From: Sandaracinaceae bacterium
GTDB taxonomy: Bacteria; Myxococcota_A; Polyangia; Polyangiales; JADJQN01
Length of the DNA: 64,000 bases
Assembly (NCBI GenBank): GCA_016712745.1
Contig: JADJQN010000003.1
Span: forward strand, 1,674,001 to 1,738,000
Direction of reading: 5' to 3'
A program made the translations under genes and the position numbers. Positions within the stretch are counted from its first letter, which is position 1; the number at the start of each line of letters is the position of its first letter. Below the pieces are notes generated by a model. The model searched no databases. It was given only the letters and a program-made list of their open reading frames with translations, and was not told the DNA's origin. Of this stretch, positions 33,720 through 42,286 are shown one piece after another.

Positions 33720-34679
33720 ATGGTTCGCAAGGTTCTAACAGGTTGGGTCATTGCTGCGTGTCTCGCTGGCTGCGCGGCGCAGGTCGGGCAGGAACCCAAA
33801 GCTGAGTTCGACGTGGCTGCGGACGATGCGGTGATCGGCGCAAGCGAAGGCCTCGCAGATAGCGCGACGCGTCCCACGATCCTCGGCGCTCTCGAGAGCG
33901 GCGAGCTGGGGCTTGGCGGCTTCACGCGCACGAAGAAGTACATCGGCTTTTACTTCGACGCGAACGAAGGCGACGAAATCACACTCGAGACGACGCCGCG
34001 CAACCCCGTCGACCTGGACACCGTGCTGATTCTTTACAATGCGACGTCTAGCGGCCGCCCCTCAGGCGCGAGCCTCGCTGTCAACGACGATATCAGCGAT
34101 AACAATCTCCTGAGCAAGATCGAGTTCACCGCCGAAGCAACGCGCCGCTATGTCGCGGTTGTTCGTCGTTACGACCGCGGTACCAGCGGAACGTTCGGCC
34201 TCTCTCTCAACATCACGAGCCACAGCGAGCCTGCAGTATGCGGCGGTCGCGGCGGCGTTCGTTGCCCATCTGAGACGCAGTTCTGCGAGTTCGCACCGGA
34301 AGACAACTGCGGTCGCTCTGACGCAATGGGTACATGCCGCGAGATTCCGACTGCCTTCCCGCGCAACATGCACCCTGTTTGCGGGTGTGACGGCGAGACC
34401 TATACCAACCCGACGTACGCTGCCGGCGAAGGCGTCTCGGTCGACTACGAAGGTTCCTGCTCGGCTATGTGCCCGGCAACGGGTGTGAGCTGCTCGCCGA
34501 CCTGCCCGGGTTCGGGCCGCATCAACGGTCGCCCGTGCCACCGCGGCAACTTCAATGAGCGCACTTGCACCTGCGAGCCCCTCGCTGATTGCCGTACCCT
34601 CGGTTGCGAGAGCGAAGGGACCACCTGCCAGCTTTGCTGGGCGTCGTATGCATGCATCCCGAACGGCGCAGTTTGCTGA
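33720..34679 (+). CDS. Lipoprotein with PPC-like and Kazal-like domains (paralogue 2)
   Basis: A 319-aa lipoprotein starting at the ATG after GAAGGAGACTTCCC; lipobox CLAGC (Cys18). The layout matches the minus-strand gene at 11,004: PPC-like sandwich (FDANEGDEITLETTPR, LDTVLILYNATSSGRPSGAS, about 65-165), Kazal-like region near HPVCGCDGETYTNPTY (here the usual second Cys of NTC is replaced by P-T-Y), then CPATGVSCSPTCPGSGRINGRPCHRGNFN and a final NGAVC. The two proteins share many identical residues, so they are paralogues. Both likely outer-membrane. Followed by a strong bidirectional terminator. Confidence 0.85.
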   Translation: MVRKVLTGWVIAACLAGCAAQVGQEPKAEFDVAADDAVIGASEGLADSATRPTILGALESGELGLGGFTRTKKYIGFYFDANEGDEITLETTPRNPVDLDTVLILYNATSSGRPSGASLAVNDDISDNNLLSKIEFTAEATRRYVAVVRRYDRGTSGTFGLSLNITSHSEPAVCGGRGGVRCPSETQFCEFAPEDNCGRSDAMGTCREIPTAFPRNMHPVCGCDGETYTNPTYAAGEGVSVDYEGSCSAMCPATGVSCSPTCPGSGRINGRPCHRGNFNERTCTCEPLADCRTLGCESEGTTCQLCWASYACIPNGAVC

Positions 34680-34700
34680 ACCGCTTGGACCACACAAATA

Positions 34701-34732
34701 AAAAGGGTTCTGCGTTCGCAGAACCCTTTTTG
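34701..34732. terminator. Bidirectional intrinsic terminator
   Basis: Perfect stem AAAAGGGTTCTGC/GCAGAACCCTTTT with a 4-nt loop, flanked by A-run and T-run on both sides. It lies between the plus-strand Kazal lipoprotein gene and the convergent minus-strand Cys-ladder lipoprotein gene and can serve both. Confidence 0.95.
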
Positions 34733-34754
34733 CTTTTAAGGACCGCAGAACGAA

Positions 34755-35960
34755 TCAGCTAGCGGTCGCGCTGAACGAGGCCGAGACCTCGATGCTCACC
34801 GTGACCGAGGCACTGGCGCGGGGAAGGGCTGCGCTTGCGGCGGTCACGCATGCCGCGGCGTTCAGACCCAAGTTGCCAATCGCGCGCGGAAGGCCGCGTG
34901 CCGACTCGCCCATCGCCTGAGCGGAAGCGCCGAGACGCTCGAGCTTGCTGTGAATCGCCATGATTTCACCGAAGCTCAATTGGAGCGCGTTGCGCAGATG
35001 TGCGACGCGCTCTTCAAGGTTGGTAGCGACGCGGCCCGTGACGTTCACGTGCGTGTAGCCTGGTGTGCAATGCGCTTGCGCGTTCATACGTGTATCGCAA
35101 TCGGCGCGACAGTCGGCACGCACGTTCGGCTGCCGGACGGTGCCCGTGCAACGCGGCTCCGTGTAGGCAACACTGCAACCGCCACGACACTCGCCCGAGC
35201 AGGAGGCCTGAGCTGACATCTCGCAGGTGCCTTCACAGCTGCCCGTGCATCCGCTTGAACACGAGCCATGACAGGTGCCCGTGCATGCGCCGTTGCACTG
35301 ACCATCCGCGCCGCGAGTTCGACACGTTCCTTCGCACTCGCCGTGGCAAGTGCCTGTGCAGCTCGTGGAGCATGTGCCTTCGCAAGCGCCGCCGCATTGA
35401 CCGTGTGCTTCTACAGCGCAACGACCGGTGCATTCTGCACTGCACTGTCCGCGCAACTCTCCGCCTTCGCACTGGAGCTGGACCTGGCCTGGATCGAAGG
35501 TGGCATCGCATTGCGCAGCGCATTGCGCGTACGCGTCGATGCTCACTTCGCACACGGGGGGACGTGATTCGATGGCAATCGTGAGATGCGCCGAACCGCG
35601 CAAGTCGGTCAATTCAGCGCGCAGTTTCTCCACGACCGGTTGGCACACCGCGCGCGCATCGCCTGTTCCCGGCGCAACGCCGAGCTCTGCGCCCATGCGC
35701 GTACACGCGCTCTTGAGAGACGTCTCGAGCTCGGCTGCCGTGCCGACAAATGTCGAGGTGGCGAGCAGGAACGATTCAACTTTCATTGCAGCTTCATTGG
35801 TTCCGAAGTCTGCGTCGCATGCTTGCGACTGGTTTTGGTCGCCGCCTTCGTTCTGGGGGCGACCCGATCCTTGTCCTTGCCCCTCGTTGAACAAGCCTGT
35901 GCCACCACAGCTCACGAGCAGCGCCGACAGCGCCGCGAGTCCGAGTCCGTTGCGAATCAT
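34755..35960 (-). CDS. Lipoprotein with CxGxC Cys-ladder repeats
   Basis: A 401-aa lipoprotein, lipobox LLVSC (Cys18). Residues about 150-285 contain a ladder of Cys every two to four residues: CSAECTGRC, CGGACEGTCSTSCTGTCHGEC, CNGACTGTCHGSCSSGC, CEGTC. There are more than 30 Cys in about 140 residues. It is followed by a region with conserved Asn/Thr and a C-terminal helical part. Such CxGxC ladders have been seen in Myxococcota lipoproteins, but I know of no function; disulfide-linked rods or metal binding are possible. The gene is convergent with the paralogue-2 Kazal gene. Confidence 0.8.
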   Translation of the reverse strand: MIRNGLGLAALSALLVSCGGTGLFNEGQGQGSGRPQNEGGDQNQSQACDADFGTNEAAMKVESFLLATSTFVGTAAELETSLKSACTRMGAELGVAPGTGDARAVCQPVVEKLRAELTDLRGSAHLTIAIESRPPVCEVSIDAYAQCAAQCDATFDPGQVQLQCEGGELRGQCSAECTGRCAVEAHGQCGGACEGTCSTSCTGTCHGECEGTCRTRGADGQCNGACTGTCHGSCSSGCTGSCEGTCEMSAQASCSGECRGGCSVAYTEPRCTGTVRQPNVRADCRADCDTRMNAQAHCTPGYTHVNVTGRVATNLEERVAHLRNALQLSFGEIMAIHSKLERLGASAQAMGESARGLPRAIGNLGLNAAACVTAASAALPRASASVTVSIEVSASFSATAS

Positions 35961-36003
35961 GTACGTATCCTTTTTTTAGACTCTGAACGCGGAAAAAAAG
36001 CGC

Positions 36004-36402
36004 TCAGTAGTTTTGCTTCACTGCCGCGCCTGCTCCACCTTGTTCGGCAGTGACGCCGGGGGTGTTGAACACGAACGCATGAGCGATCTTCCACGCGTGT
36101 CCATCATCGGCGCGGATATGAATGTCGACGGGGCCGGGCTCATCGACCGACGGCGTCGTCATGATAAGCGCTTCATCGTTCTGTACGACGACCTGGGGCG
36201 CTCGCTTGTTTCCGAAGTAGACTGTGTAGCCCACGTCGAGACGAAAGTTATGACCCGTGATGCGGACCTGCTGGTCGCCACCGGTTGAGCCCACGCGCGG
36301 TGCGATGTCGCTGATGCGAGTGTCGCCGCCCTTCTTGCAGCCCGAAACGAGCATCAGGCCGAGTGCTACGAGAGAGCTGGCCATTTTCACGCGCGTCATC
36401 AT
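36004..36402 (-). CDS. IPT/TIG-domain lipoprotein
   Basis: A 132-aa lipoprotein starting at the ATG after GGAGGAAAACG; lipobox VSGC (Cys22) with Lys-Lys at +2/+3. Residues about 30-115 form one IPT/TIG immunoglobulin-like domain: IAPRVGSTGGDQQVRITGHNF, VYFGNKRAP, and PGPVDIHIRADDGHAW. In M. xanthus a Lys at +2 has been associated with export of lipoproteins to the extracellular matrix; the same could apply here. The short Gly/Ala tail ends in KQNY. Confidence 0.8.
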   Translation of the reverse strand: MMTRVKMASSLVALGLMLVSGCKKGGDTRISDIAPRVGSTGGDQQVRITGHNFRLDVGYTVYFGNKRAPQVVVQNDEALIMTTPSVDEPGPVDIHIRADDGHAWKIAHAFVFNTPGVTAEQGGAGAAVKQNY

Positions 36403-36503
36403 CGTTTTCCTCCGCAGAATCACGGGGAGAACGATACGGGTCCTCACGTGTCCGGGTCAACCAAAGAGTCAGGTGTCGAAGCTCCGTGATACGCCGGCAA
36501 GGG

Positions 36504-37319
36504 CTATTCGTCGGTGATTCCGAGGGCTGTGACGTTCCAGGCAAAGGTGTTTGGGCCGCTCGAGAGTGTGGCGCGAATGGTATTGGCGTCGATCCGCATG
36601 AAGCTCAGGTCAGCTGATTTGTCGAACGGCGTCTCAAGCGTGTACGTGCCCGCTTGCGGAATCGGGTCGATCCAGCGCATTTGCACGTGGCTCACAGTGA
36701 GGTCCCACGCACCGCTGCGTCCGGTCCAGTGGCGCTCGCCGTTCACTTCAATCCCGGTGAGCACGCCTTCCGCCAGCGCCGTTTGCGTGATGTCTCCCTC
36801 GCCCGCGCCCTCGCGCGCGTCAGACTCTCGCATCCAATCGTACGTATAGACGACGTGTCTGCTCTGGGCGGCAAGGCTCCATGTCACGTCGGCCTCTCCT
36901 GTGACGACAGCGTCGCCGTCGCTCAGGTCCGTCCAAACGTGATGCACGAGCACGTCACTCATCTCGTTGCGCATGACTGAAATGGAATGGCTGCCGGAGA
37001 AGGTCTTGCCCATATACGAACACGCGCCAGGGTTGACTCCGTACTCAATGGTGAGAGTCGCGGCCTCGAGTGTGACGCGTGCGCAGGGCAGCTGCGATTC
37101 CACAAATGTCTTTAGCTCGCTTGCCGCGTCGTTGACGGCCATACCGATCGTGAAGTGAGTGCCAATTTCGGCACTGCTCGACGTGAGTCCGCTGACCTCG
37201 GCCTCGGCTGCGCTTTCCTCGAGCGACGCACGGGCCTCCGCGGCGGTCAACCCATTCCGACATGAGGTGATGCTCAAGACCACCAGCGCTAGAAGTGACA
37301 GCCGCATCGTTGCATTCAT
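36504..37319 (-). CDS. Lipoprotein of unknown function
   Basis: A 271-aa lipoprotein starting at the ATG with GGGAGGCTC before it; lipobox SITSC (Cys20). The mature part is beta-rich, with HHVWTDLSDGDAVVTGEADVTWSL and a terminal GPNTFAWNVTALGITDE; the two Cys near 84 and 102 may pair. No named domain recognised. It follows, in reading order, the small lipoprotein gene at 37,483 and may belong to the same transcript. Confidence 0.7.
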   Translation of the reverse strand: MNATMRLSLLALVVLSITSCRNGLTAAEARASLEESAAEAEVSGLTSSSAEIGTHFTIGMAVNDAASELKTFVESQLPCARVTLEAATLTIEYGVNPGACSYMGKTFSGSHSISVMRNEMSDVLVHHVWTDLSDGDAVVTGEADVTWSLAAQSRHVVYTYDWMRESDAREGAGEGDITQTALAEGVLTGIEVNGERHWTGRSGAWDLTVSHVQMRWIDPIPQAGTYTLETPFDKSADLSFMRIDANTIRATLSSGPNTFAWNVTALGITDE

Positions 37320-37482
37320 CGTAGAGCCTCCCGCAAAGGTCCGGAGACTGAGTATGCAACACAATCGTGAGTATTGACCGGCCAACTCCAACTTCGCCTC
37401 GAGAGCCCTGCGCCTGCGCGCGATTTCCGCGTGTGAGATGGAAACCTCGCACGCGGAAATCGCCGCGCAGACGCATAGCTCT

Positions 37483-37767
37483 TTACGGGACGATCGAGCT
37501 GCACTCAGCCGAGCATGGGAAGATCGCTTCGGTGCACGACCGGTCATCGATGCACGCTTCGCAATCGTCAGCCCCATGCGGGTCGCTGTCGATCATGTCT
37601 TGGCATCGGTTTTCGCAGGCGTCGACGTCGTACGCTTCGTCAAAGCAATCGCGATATCGCGTGCAGATAGCGTTGCAATCCACGGCCTGGTCGATACTGG
37701 CGCAGCCCACCGACGTAGCTGCGATTGAAGCCATCAAAAGTACACACCATGAAATTTTCTTCGCCAT
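37483..37767 (-). CDS. Small Cys-rich lipoprotein
   Basis: A 94-aa lipoprotein. The ATG at 37,767 is preferred because GAGGA lies six bases upstream; lipobox SVGC (Cys22). The mature part has about ten Cys in pairs (CNAICTRYRDC, DACENRCQDM, CEACIDDRSC, CSAEC) and many Asp/Glu. Cys spacing recalls the small secreted protein at 14,190-14,630, suggesting a related family, but the length is shorter. Function unknown. Confidence 0.65.
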   Translation of the reverse strand: MAKKISWCVLLMASIAATSVGCASIDQAVDCNAICTRYRDCFDEAYDVDACENRCQDMIDSDPHGADDCEACIDDRSCTEAIFPCSAECSSIVP

Positions 37768-37793
37768 GATCATTCCTCTTTCGTTAAGCATGT

Positions 37794-37982
37794 TCATTCA
37801 GTCGCATCGCGCTCTTGATCGCGATTGCCGGTCGCCGGGGTGCCCGTGTCGTGCGATCCGCGTTCGTGCTCGCCTTCAGGCGACTGCGCATCGTTCGGCC
37901 GAACGCCCACGGACGCTTGCTTAGTGGTCTTCGGCGGCGTGGGTTTTTCTTTATCGCCGGGCTTCGTAGCTTGCATGTTCAT
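37794..37982 (-). CDS. Small hydrophilic, probably disordered protein
   Basis: A 62-aa ORF with a strong GGAGGATCAAA site before its ATG. Composition is Lys/Pro/Thr/Glu-rich without hydrophobic core (KPGDKEKPTPPKTTKQASV, GEHERGSHDTGTPATG). Its start overlaps the stop of the upstream Lys-rich ORF as ATGA. A chaperone-like, stress or DNA/RNA-associated role is imaginable but not supported by sequence. Too short for a family call. Confidence 0.55.
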   Translation of the reverse strand: MNMQATKPGDKEKPTPPKTTKQASVGVRPNDAQSPEGEHERGSHDTGTPATGNRDQERDATE

Positions 37983-38078
37983 TTTGATCCTCCACGGGAT
38001 TTCGTACGCGAGCTCTTGGCTCGTCCTTTGGTCTTTGCTTTCGTCTTCGCTTTAGACTTTTGAGCGTGTCGTTGCCAT
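37979..38078 (-). pseudogene. Lys/Arg-rich short ORF with apparent +1 frameshift
   Basis: From the ATG at 38,078 (GAGGAGA eight bases before) the frame reads MATTRSKV-stop. In the next frame, starting within the same AAAA run, it reads KSKAKTKAKTKGRAKSSRTK and on to a TGA that overlaps the ATG of the next gene (ATGA). A single extra A in TCAAAAGTC would explain it. The continuous product would be about 32 aa, very basic, like a histone-H1 or RNA-binding tail. It may be a sequencing or assembly error in a homopolymer, a real pseudogene, or a programmed slip. Confidence 0.6.
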
Positions 38079-38101
38079 GTTCCTGTTCTCCTCAAGCGCA
38101 G

Positions 38102-39169
38102 CTATCGATTTGTGGCCTGTGGTGCAGGCGGAAAGATGTCCGAGGCATCTTTGGCCGAACCCAAGCGTAGGTTTTGCTGCTTACGCAGAAGCTGACGTAT
38201 GTAGTCGCCGTGCTCGTTGTCGCGGAAAGCTTCCTTCAAAACGCTGCGCAACTCGGGCGACCAGGGTTGCCCTTCGGTCGACTTGATCGCTTGCGCGAGT
38301 ACGAGCAACGCTGCCTCGCGGCGGTCCGCTTCCTTCGCCGCTGCATTAGCCTTCGCGCGCGTGCGCAAGAGCCATGCGATCAGAAGCACCGCAAGACCAG
38401 CGAGGCCGATGGCCGCCCATCGCACCATGTTCGTGCCGCTTTGAGCCATCTCTTGCAGCTCTGTGAGAATCGTGTCGCGACCTTGCCCTCGCTCATGACG
38501 CACGTCGATCTGTTCGAACGCATCCTGCATACCCAGCACGACCTGAGCAGTCAGCGTTCGCGTCGTTGCGCCGATGGCTTGCTGAAGTTGCGGGTCGTTC
38601 AGCGTCTCGCGCATCGCTGGCATCAGGTCCTCGCGCAGCATCGCGCGGATTTGCGGTCGCACTTCTTCCATGAAGGCCGCAGCGACGGCCGATACCGACT
38701 GGCGCGCGATGTTCGCTACGGCCTCGGCGATGCGATCCTGGTTGCCTTCGCTCAGAGCGTGGCTGATTGACGCGTCGACTGTGCGTCCCACCATCGAGAC
38801 AATCTCGGGCGTGATATTGACGCGCATTTGCTCGCGCATCTCGGAGCCAATCTCGCCCGCAAATGCATGCGCAAACTCGGCGAGCTTGGCTGCGCGCGCT
38901 TCATCGGAAAGGGCATTCAGGGTGCCATCGGTCACGCGCGCCACAAGGCGCTCAGACGCTATCTGAATCTGCGGGCTCTCCAAGATGTGCGCGAGCCTTC
39001 GCTGATTCTCTTCCTCGTCCATGGAGCGAAGTGAGCTTTCGATCGCAGTCGGCGTGGCCTGGCGTGCAATGTCAGCGCCAATCGCGCCCGCTTGATGCGC
39101 GCAGCCTGCGCCTAGCAACGCTGTGCACACCGCTAACGCGACGCTCGTTTTGGTGTGTAGGGAGGTCAT
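38102..39169 (-). CDS. Lipoprotein with helical region and C-terminal membrane anchor
   Basis: A 355-aa protein, lipobox ALLGAGC (Cys23). The middle (about 30-235) is predicted helical, with repeated LAEFAHAFAGEIGSE, DASISHAL and AEAVANIARQSVSAVAAAF-type segments. A membrane helix near 260-278 (AAIGLAGLAVLLIAWLLR) precedes a basic region with KANAAAKEADRREAALLVLAQAI, and the C-terminus is cytoplasmic-like (LRSVLKEAFRDNEHGDYIRQLL). Having both a lipid anchor and a membrane span is unusual; it could be an inner-membrane protein where the Cys is not processed. No family recognised. A weak GGAGA lies upstream of the ATG. Confidence 0.65.
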   Translation of the reverse strand: MTSLHTKTSVALAVCTALLGAGCAHQAGAIGADIARQATPTAIESSLRSMDEEENQRRLAHILESPQIQIASERLVARVTDGTLNALSDEARAAKLAEFAHAFAGEIGSEMREQMRVNITPEIVSMVGRTVDASISHALSEGNQDRIAEAVANIARQSVSAVAAAFMEEVRPQIRAMLREDLMPAMRETLNDPQLQQAIGATTRTLTAQVVLGMQDAFEQIDVRHERGQGRDTILTELQEMAQSGTNMVRWAAIGLAGLAVLLIAWLLRTRAKANAAAKEADRREAALLVLAQAIKSTEGQPWSPELRSVLKEAFRDNEHGDYIRQLLRKQQNLRLGSAKDASDIFPPAPQATNR

Positions 39170-39488
39170 GATTCGATGTCTCCAGCTCTCGAGGCCCTCG
39201 AGCAATACGTGGGCTCACCGCAAATCTTGGGCCAACGCGGATGCGGCAGAATCCGCCGCATTTAGTTGAGAATCTGGGGCCATTCGCGCCATGTGGTGCG
39301 ATTCGCTACGCCGTGCGGTTACTGCCGTCCCGGCGTCTGTGCTAGTTAGCGCTTCGCGATATCAGCGCGTGCCGCAAATCTTGCGCCTCGCGCACGAACG
39401 TTGCAGACAAGCAGACGCCGTGACGTCCATCCCGCCTCGATCTTCTCGTCCACGCATTTCTTCTCGACCCGCCGGCGAAGGCCGGACA

Positions 39489-40682
39489 GTGCGTTTTGAA
39501 TTGGCACCCAAAACCATGGTGCTGATCCTCGTGACACTCGGGTCGCTCTGGCTCGTCGGCGAGCTGTGGGCAGTGGTGTTGGTCATCGTGTGCGCGTCCA
39601 TTCTCGCAGGCACTGTCGCCCCCCTCGTGAGCTGGCTCGAGGCCCATCGCGTGCGGCGACCGTTTGCGATCGCGATTGTATTTGGCGCAATGACGCTGCT
39701 CCTCGTGCTCTGGGGTTTGGCCACCATTCCGACTCTCATCGATCAGATTGCCGATATGGTGCGCAACGCGCCGCAGACCCAGGCCAGGCTCGCCGACCGC
39801 TTCGCGCACAGCCATCTTCTCGCCCCGTGGGCCGATTCGATTCGCAACTTCCGGCTTGGGCACGTTGCTACTCAAGCCACGCCTTCGGCCTTTGCCTTTT
39901 CACTGGGTATCGCGGAAGGGATTGGATACTTCGGCACGACGCTGGTCCTTGCGATCTATCTGATCGCTGACCACGAACGCATCAACGGCTTTGTCTTCGC
40001 TCTCTTCCCCAAGCGCTATCACGTGCGCCTCGCTCGCGTCATGTCGAAGCTCGGAACGATCGTGGGCGGCTACGTTCGTGGACAGGTCATCACATCACTC
40101 TGCATGTTTGTGTTTGCGTTCGTTCTTCTCATGGCGTGCGGAGTAGATCACGCGCTTGCGATCGCAGCCTTTGCTGGCGTCACCGACGTAATTCCATTCG
40201 TGGGCGGACTTCTGGCGATGACGCCGGCTCTACTGACTGCGATCCCGCGCGGCGAAGTAATCCTGATCATCATCTTCGTCTCTATGCTGGTCTACCAAGA
40301 ATTCGAGAGTCGCATTTTGGTGCCGCGCGTTTACGGACGAACGCTCAGGCTACCGTCGGCAGCAGTCATTCTTGCGCTTCTGATCGGTGGCAAGCTCGGC
40401 GGCATTCTCGGTGCCCTCCTTGCGCTGCCGATCGCGGCCGCGATTCGCATGCTCGTCGAAGAGCTACGCGTGGAGTTGCCCGGCGATGACTCCGATCATC
40501 GCGAAGTACTGGCGCGCGACCTCGCGGCGGAGCGCGTCTACGCACTCAAGAGTGCCGGCGCATCTCCAGAAGAGGCCGCAAAGTTAGCAACCGAGCTCGC
40601 CGACGAGGAGGCGCGAGTCGAAGACGCGCTCGTTGTTGACGTCGAGCATGACCGCAAAGTTCCTCCGAAGCCCGTTCATTAG
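39489..40682 (+). CDS. AI-2E family (PerM-like) membrane transporter
   Basis: A 397-aa inner-membrane protein. Start at GTG 39,489 is chosen because GAAGG lies 10 bases before it; the frame extends 198 bp further upstream without a ribosome site. Several hydrophobic helices (ELWAVVLVIVCASILAGTVAPL, FAIAIVFGAMTLLLVLWG), the family motif DVIPFVGG (about 294-301), YQEFESRILVPRVYGRTLRLP and LALLIGGKLGGILGALLALPIA are visible. Family members export or import various small molecules. The 319-bp space before it (39,170-39,488) shows no other gene. Confidence 0.85.
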   Translation: MRFELAPKTMVLILVTLGSLWLVGELWAVVLVIVCASILAGTVAPLVSWLEAHRVRRPFAIAIVFGAMTLLLVLWGLATIPTLIDQIADMVRNAPQTQARLADRFAHSHLLAPWADSIRNFRLGHVATQATPSAFAFSLGIAEGIGYFGTTLVLAIYLIADHERINGFVFALFPKRYHVRLARVMSKLGTIVGGYVRGQVITSLCMFVFAFVLLMACGVDHALAIAAFAGVTDVIPFVGGLLAMTPALLTAIPRGEVILIIIFVSMLVYQEFESRILVPRVYGRTLRLPSAAVILALLIGGKLGGILGALLALPIAAAIRMLVEELRVELPGDDSDHREVLARDLAAERVYALKSAGASPEEAAKLATELADEEARVEDALVVDVEHDRKVPPKPVH

Positions 40683-40692
40683 GGCGAACCGA

Positions 40693-41766
40693 CTACGCGC
40701 GCGACGCGTTTGCGGCTGCGGCCGGCGCGGAGCTGTTTTTGGCTTTGGGCTCTCTTCGCCCACGGCGCTCGGTGAAGATGCGCGCGAGCTCGGCGCCAAA
40801 CATGAAGATCTGGCCCGAGTAGCCCAACCAAATAAGCACGACAACGATCGAGCCGGCCGTGCCGTAGCCAACACCAACGTCGACCCTCTCGAAGTACTCG
40901 GCGAGGACAATGTTGCCGAGCGTGAATAGTGCGGCCGCGATGGCGGAGCCCGGCAATACGTGCGACCAGCGCGGACGCGTTTTGGGTAAGAAAGCAAAGA
41001 GCGTGGAGAACACGAGCGTCGCTCCCGCAGCGGTGATGACGATGTGTACGACGTGGATAATCCAGGTAATCACGACTGCATTGGGCAACCATCTTTCGGT
41101 TGCGGCGTTCAGCAACGCGTGACCGATCGTTGTAATGCAGAGCATAACTCCCAGCGAAAGGCCGAGACCCGCAGCGATGGAGTGACGCTTGAGCGTATCG
41201 AGCACAGACCTGAAGAAGGGCGTTGTCACATCGACCTTCTCATCCCACACCGCTTCGATGGCACTTGTGAGGTTTGCAAAGACCCGCGACACACCGAATA
41301 CGAAAAGCAGCAGACCAATCACACTAGCTTCGGAACGAAAGGTTCTCGTTTGGGTAAGCCATTGGTCGGCAAGACGGCTCGCTTTGTAGCCAAGGACGTC
41401 GCGCGCCATGGCTATCGCCTCTGCGTGCGCCTGCCCTTCACCGTAAACCCACCCGAGGAGCGCGATCATCACGATCAAAAGTGGAGCAAGCGACAGCAGC
41501 GTATAGAAAGCCAGCGCCGCCCCGAGCAGATCTGACCGGTGCTCTAGGAAGCGATCGTACGCGCATTTGATCGCCTGCCACACGCCTTTCCAGCCGCTCT
41601 GGTCGAGTGAGCTCGCAGGCTTTTGCGTGGGACCCGGCGCAGCCTCGTCGCTCGCGCCGCCCGCCGTTGCGTGGTCGACTAGCTTCTCTTCGCTTGATGG
41701 CAACACGAGACGCTTCGTATCCGTATTCATAGAATTACGCACGCGGGTTGCGAGGCGCTCAGCCAT
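40693..41766 (-). CDS. YihY/BrkB-family inner-membrane protein
   Basis: A 357-aa membrane protein. The start MAERLATRVRNS at 41,766 lies four bases after the stop of the HicB-like gene. Six or so hydrophobic helices (AALAFYTLLSLAPLLIVMIALLG, SVIGLLLFVFGVSRVFANL, SIVVVLIWLGYSGQIFMFGAELA) and the family segments DLLGAALAFYTLLSLAP and YGTAGSIVVVLIWLGYS-type are present. Function of the family is unsettled (transport or envelope). It ends convergently with the AI-2E transporter gene, ten bases apart. Confidence 0.85.
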   Translation of the reverse strand: MAERLATRVRNSMNTDTKRLVLPSSEEKLVDHATAGGASDEAAPGPTQKPASSLDQSGWKGVWQAIKCAYDRFLEHRSDLLGAALAFYTLLSLAPLLIVMIALLGWVYGEGQAHAEAIAMARDVLGYKASRLADQWLTQTRTFRSEASVIGLLLFVFGVSRVFANLTSAIEAVWDEKVDVTTPFFRSVLDTLKRHSIAAGLGLSLGVMLCITTIGHALLNAATERWLPNAVVITWIIHVVHIVITAAGATLVFSTLFAFLPKTRPRWSHVLPGSAIAAALFTLGNIVLAEYFERVDVGVGYGTAGSIVVVLIWLGYSGQIFMFGAELARIFTERRGRREPKAKNSSAPAAAANASRA

Positions 41767-41770
41767 GCCG

Positions 41771-42232
41771 CTAAGAACGCGGCGCCACTTCGCCAGGCCC
41801 TTGGGGCGAACGCTCTGGTTCTTCGGGCTCAACGCGGACGAGCTCAATGGGCTCGAGCGACTCCGGTGGGGGCGGCGCAACGGCGTTCGTTTCGGATCGC
41901 TTCTCTTCGATGGCAGCCCGCAAAAGAGCTACTGCTTCCTGAAGCGATGGCGCTTCCGCCTCGACGGACATCTCAACGCAACGGGCGATGAAGCCTGCCT
42001 CAGCTGGACGAGCTCGGTAGGTATAGCGGGCCATAAGTGCGAATCGCTTTCCAACGTTACGAACGGCATCAATCCGTGCTGACGGAAGCTCAATGCGATG
42101 AGCGTGCCAAGCCTCGTTCGAGCGATCCCATAACGTTCCTTCGGCGGCGAAGTGCGCGACTCGAGGCGTCACGCCACAGCTGTGACACAGACGCACGTGC
42201 TTGCGCCTTAGGCGCGCGGAAGGCGGCTGCAT
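41771..42232 (-). CDS. HicB-like (antitoxin-type) domain protein
   Basis: A 153-aa protein if started at the ATG 42,232; a GTG at 42,259 and an internal ATG at 42,034 are alternatives. Residues about 68-108, YRARPAEAGFIARCVEMSVEAEAPSLQEAVALLRAAIEE, match the HicB fold (GFIAxCxExxV...S..EA...L..AI). No HicA-like toxin gene is adjacent. The N-terminal part contains CHSCG and WDRSNEAWHA, not typical of HicB, so this may be a fused or different small regulator. It precedes YihY in the same transcript. Confidence 0.6.
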   Translation of the reverse strand: MQPPSARLRRKHVRLCHSCGVTPRVAHFAAEGTLWDRSNEAWHAHRIELPSARIDAVRNVGKRFALMARYTYRARPAEAGFIARCVEMSVEAEAPSLQEAVALLRAAIEEKRSETNAVAPPPPESLEPIELVRVEPEEPERSPQGPGEVAPRS

Positions 42233-42286
42233 TCGCGACCTGCGGCGTCGGTGAAGCACGGCATTGTTTGTGCAGTTCTCGCGTGC

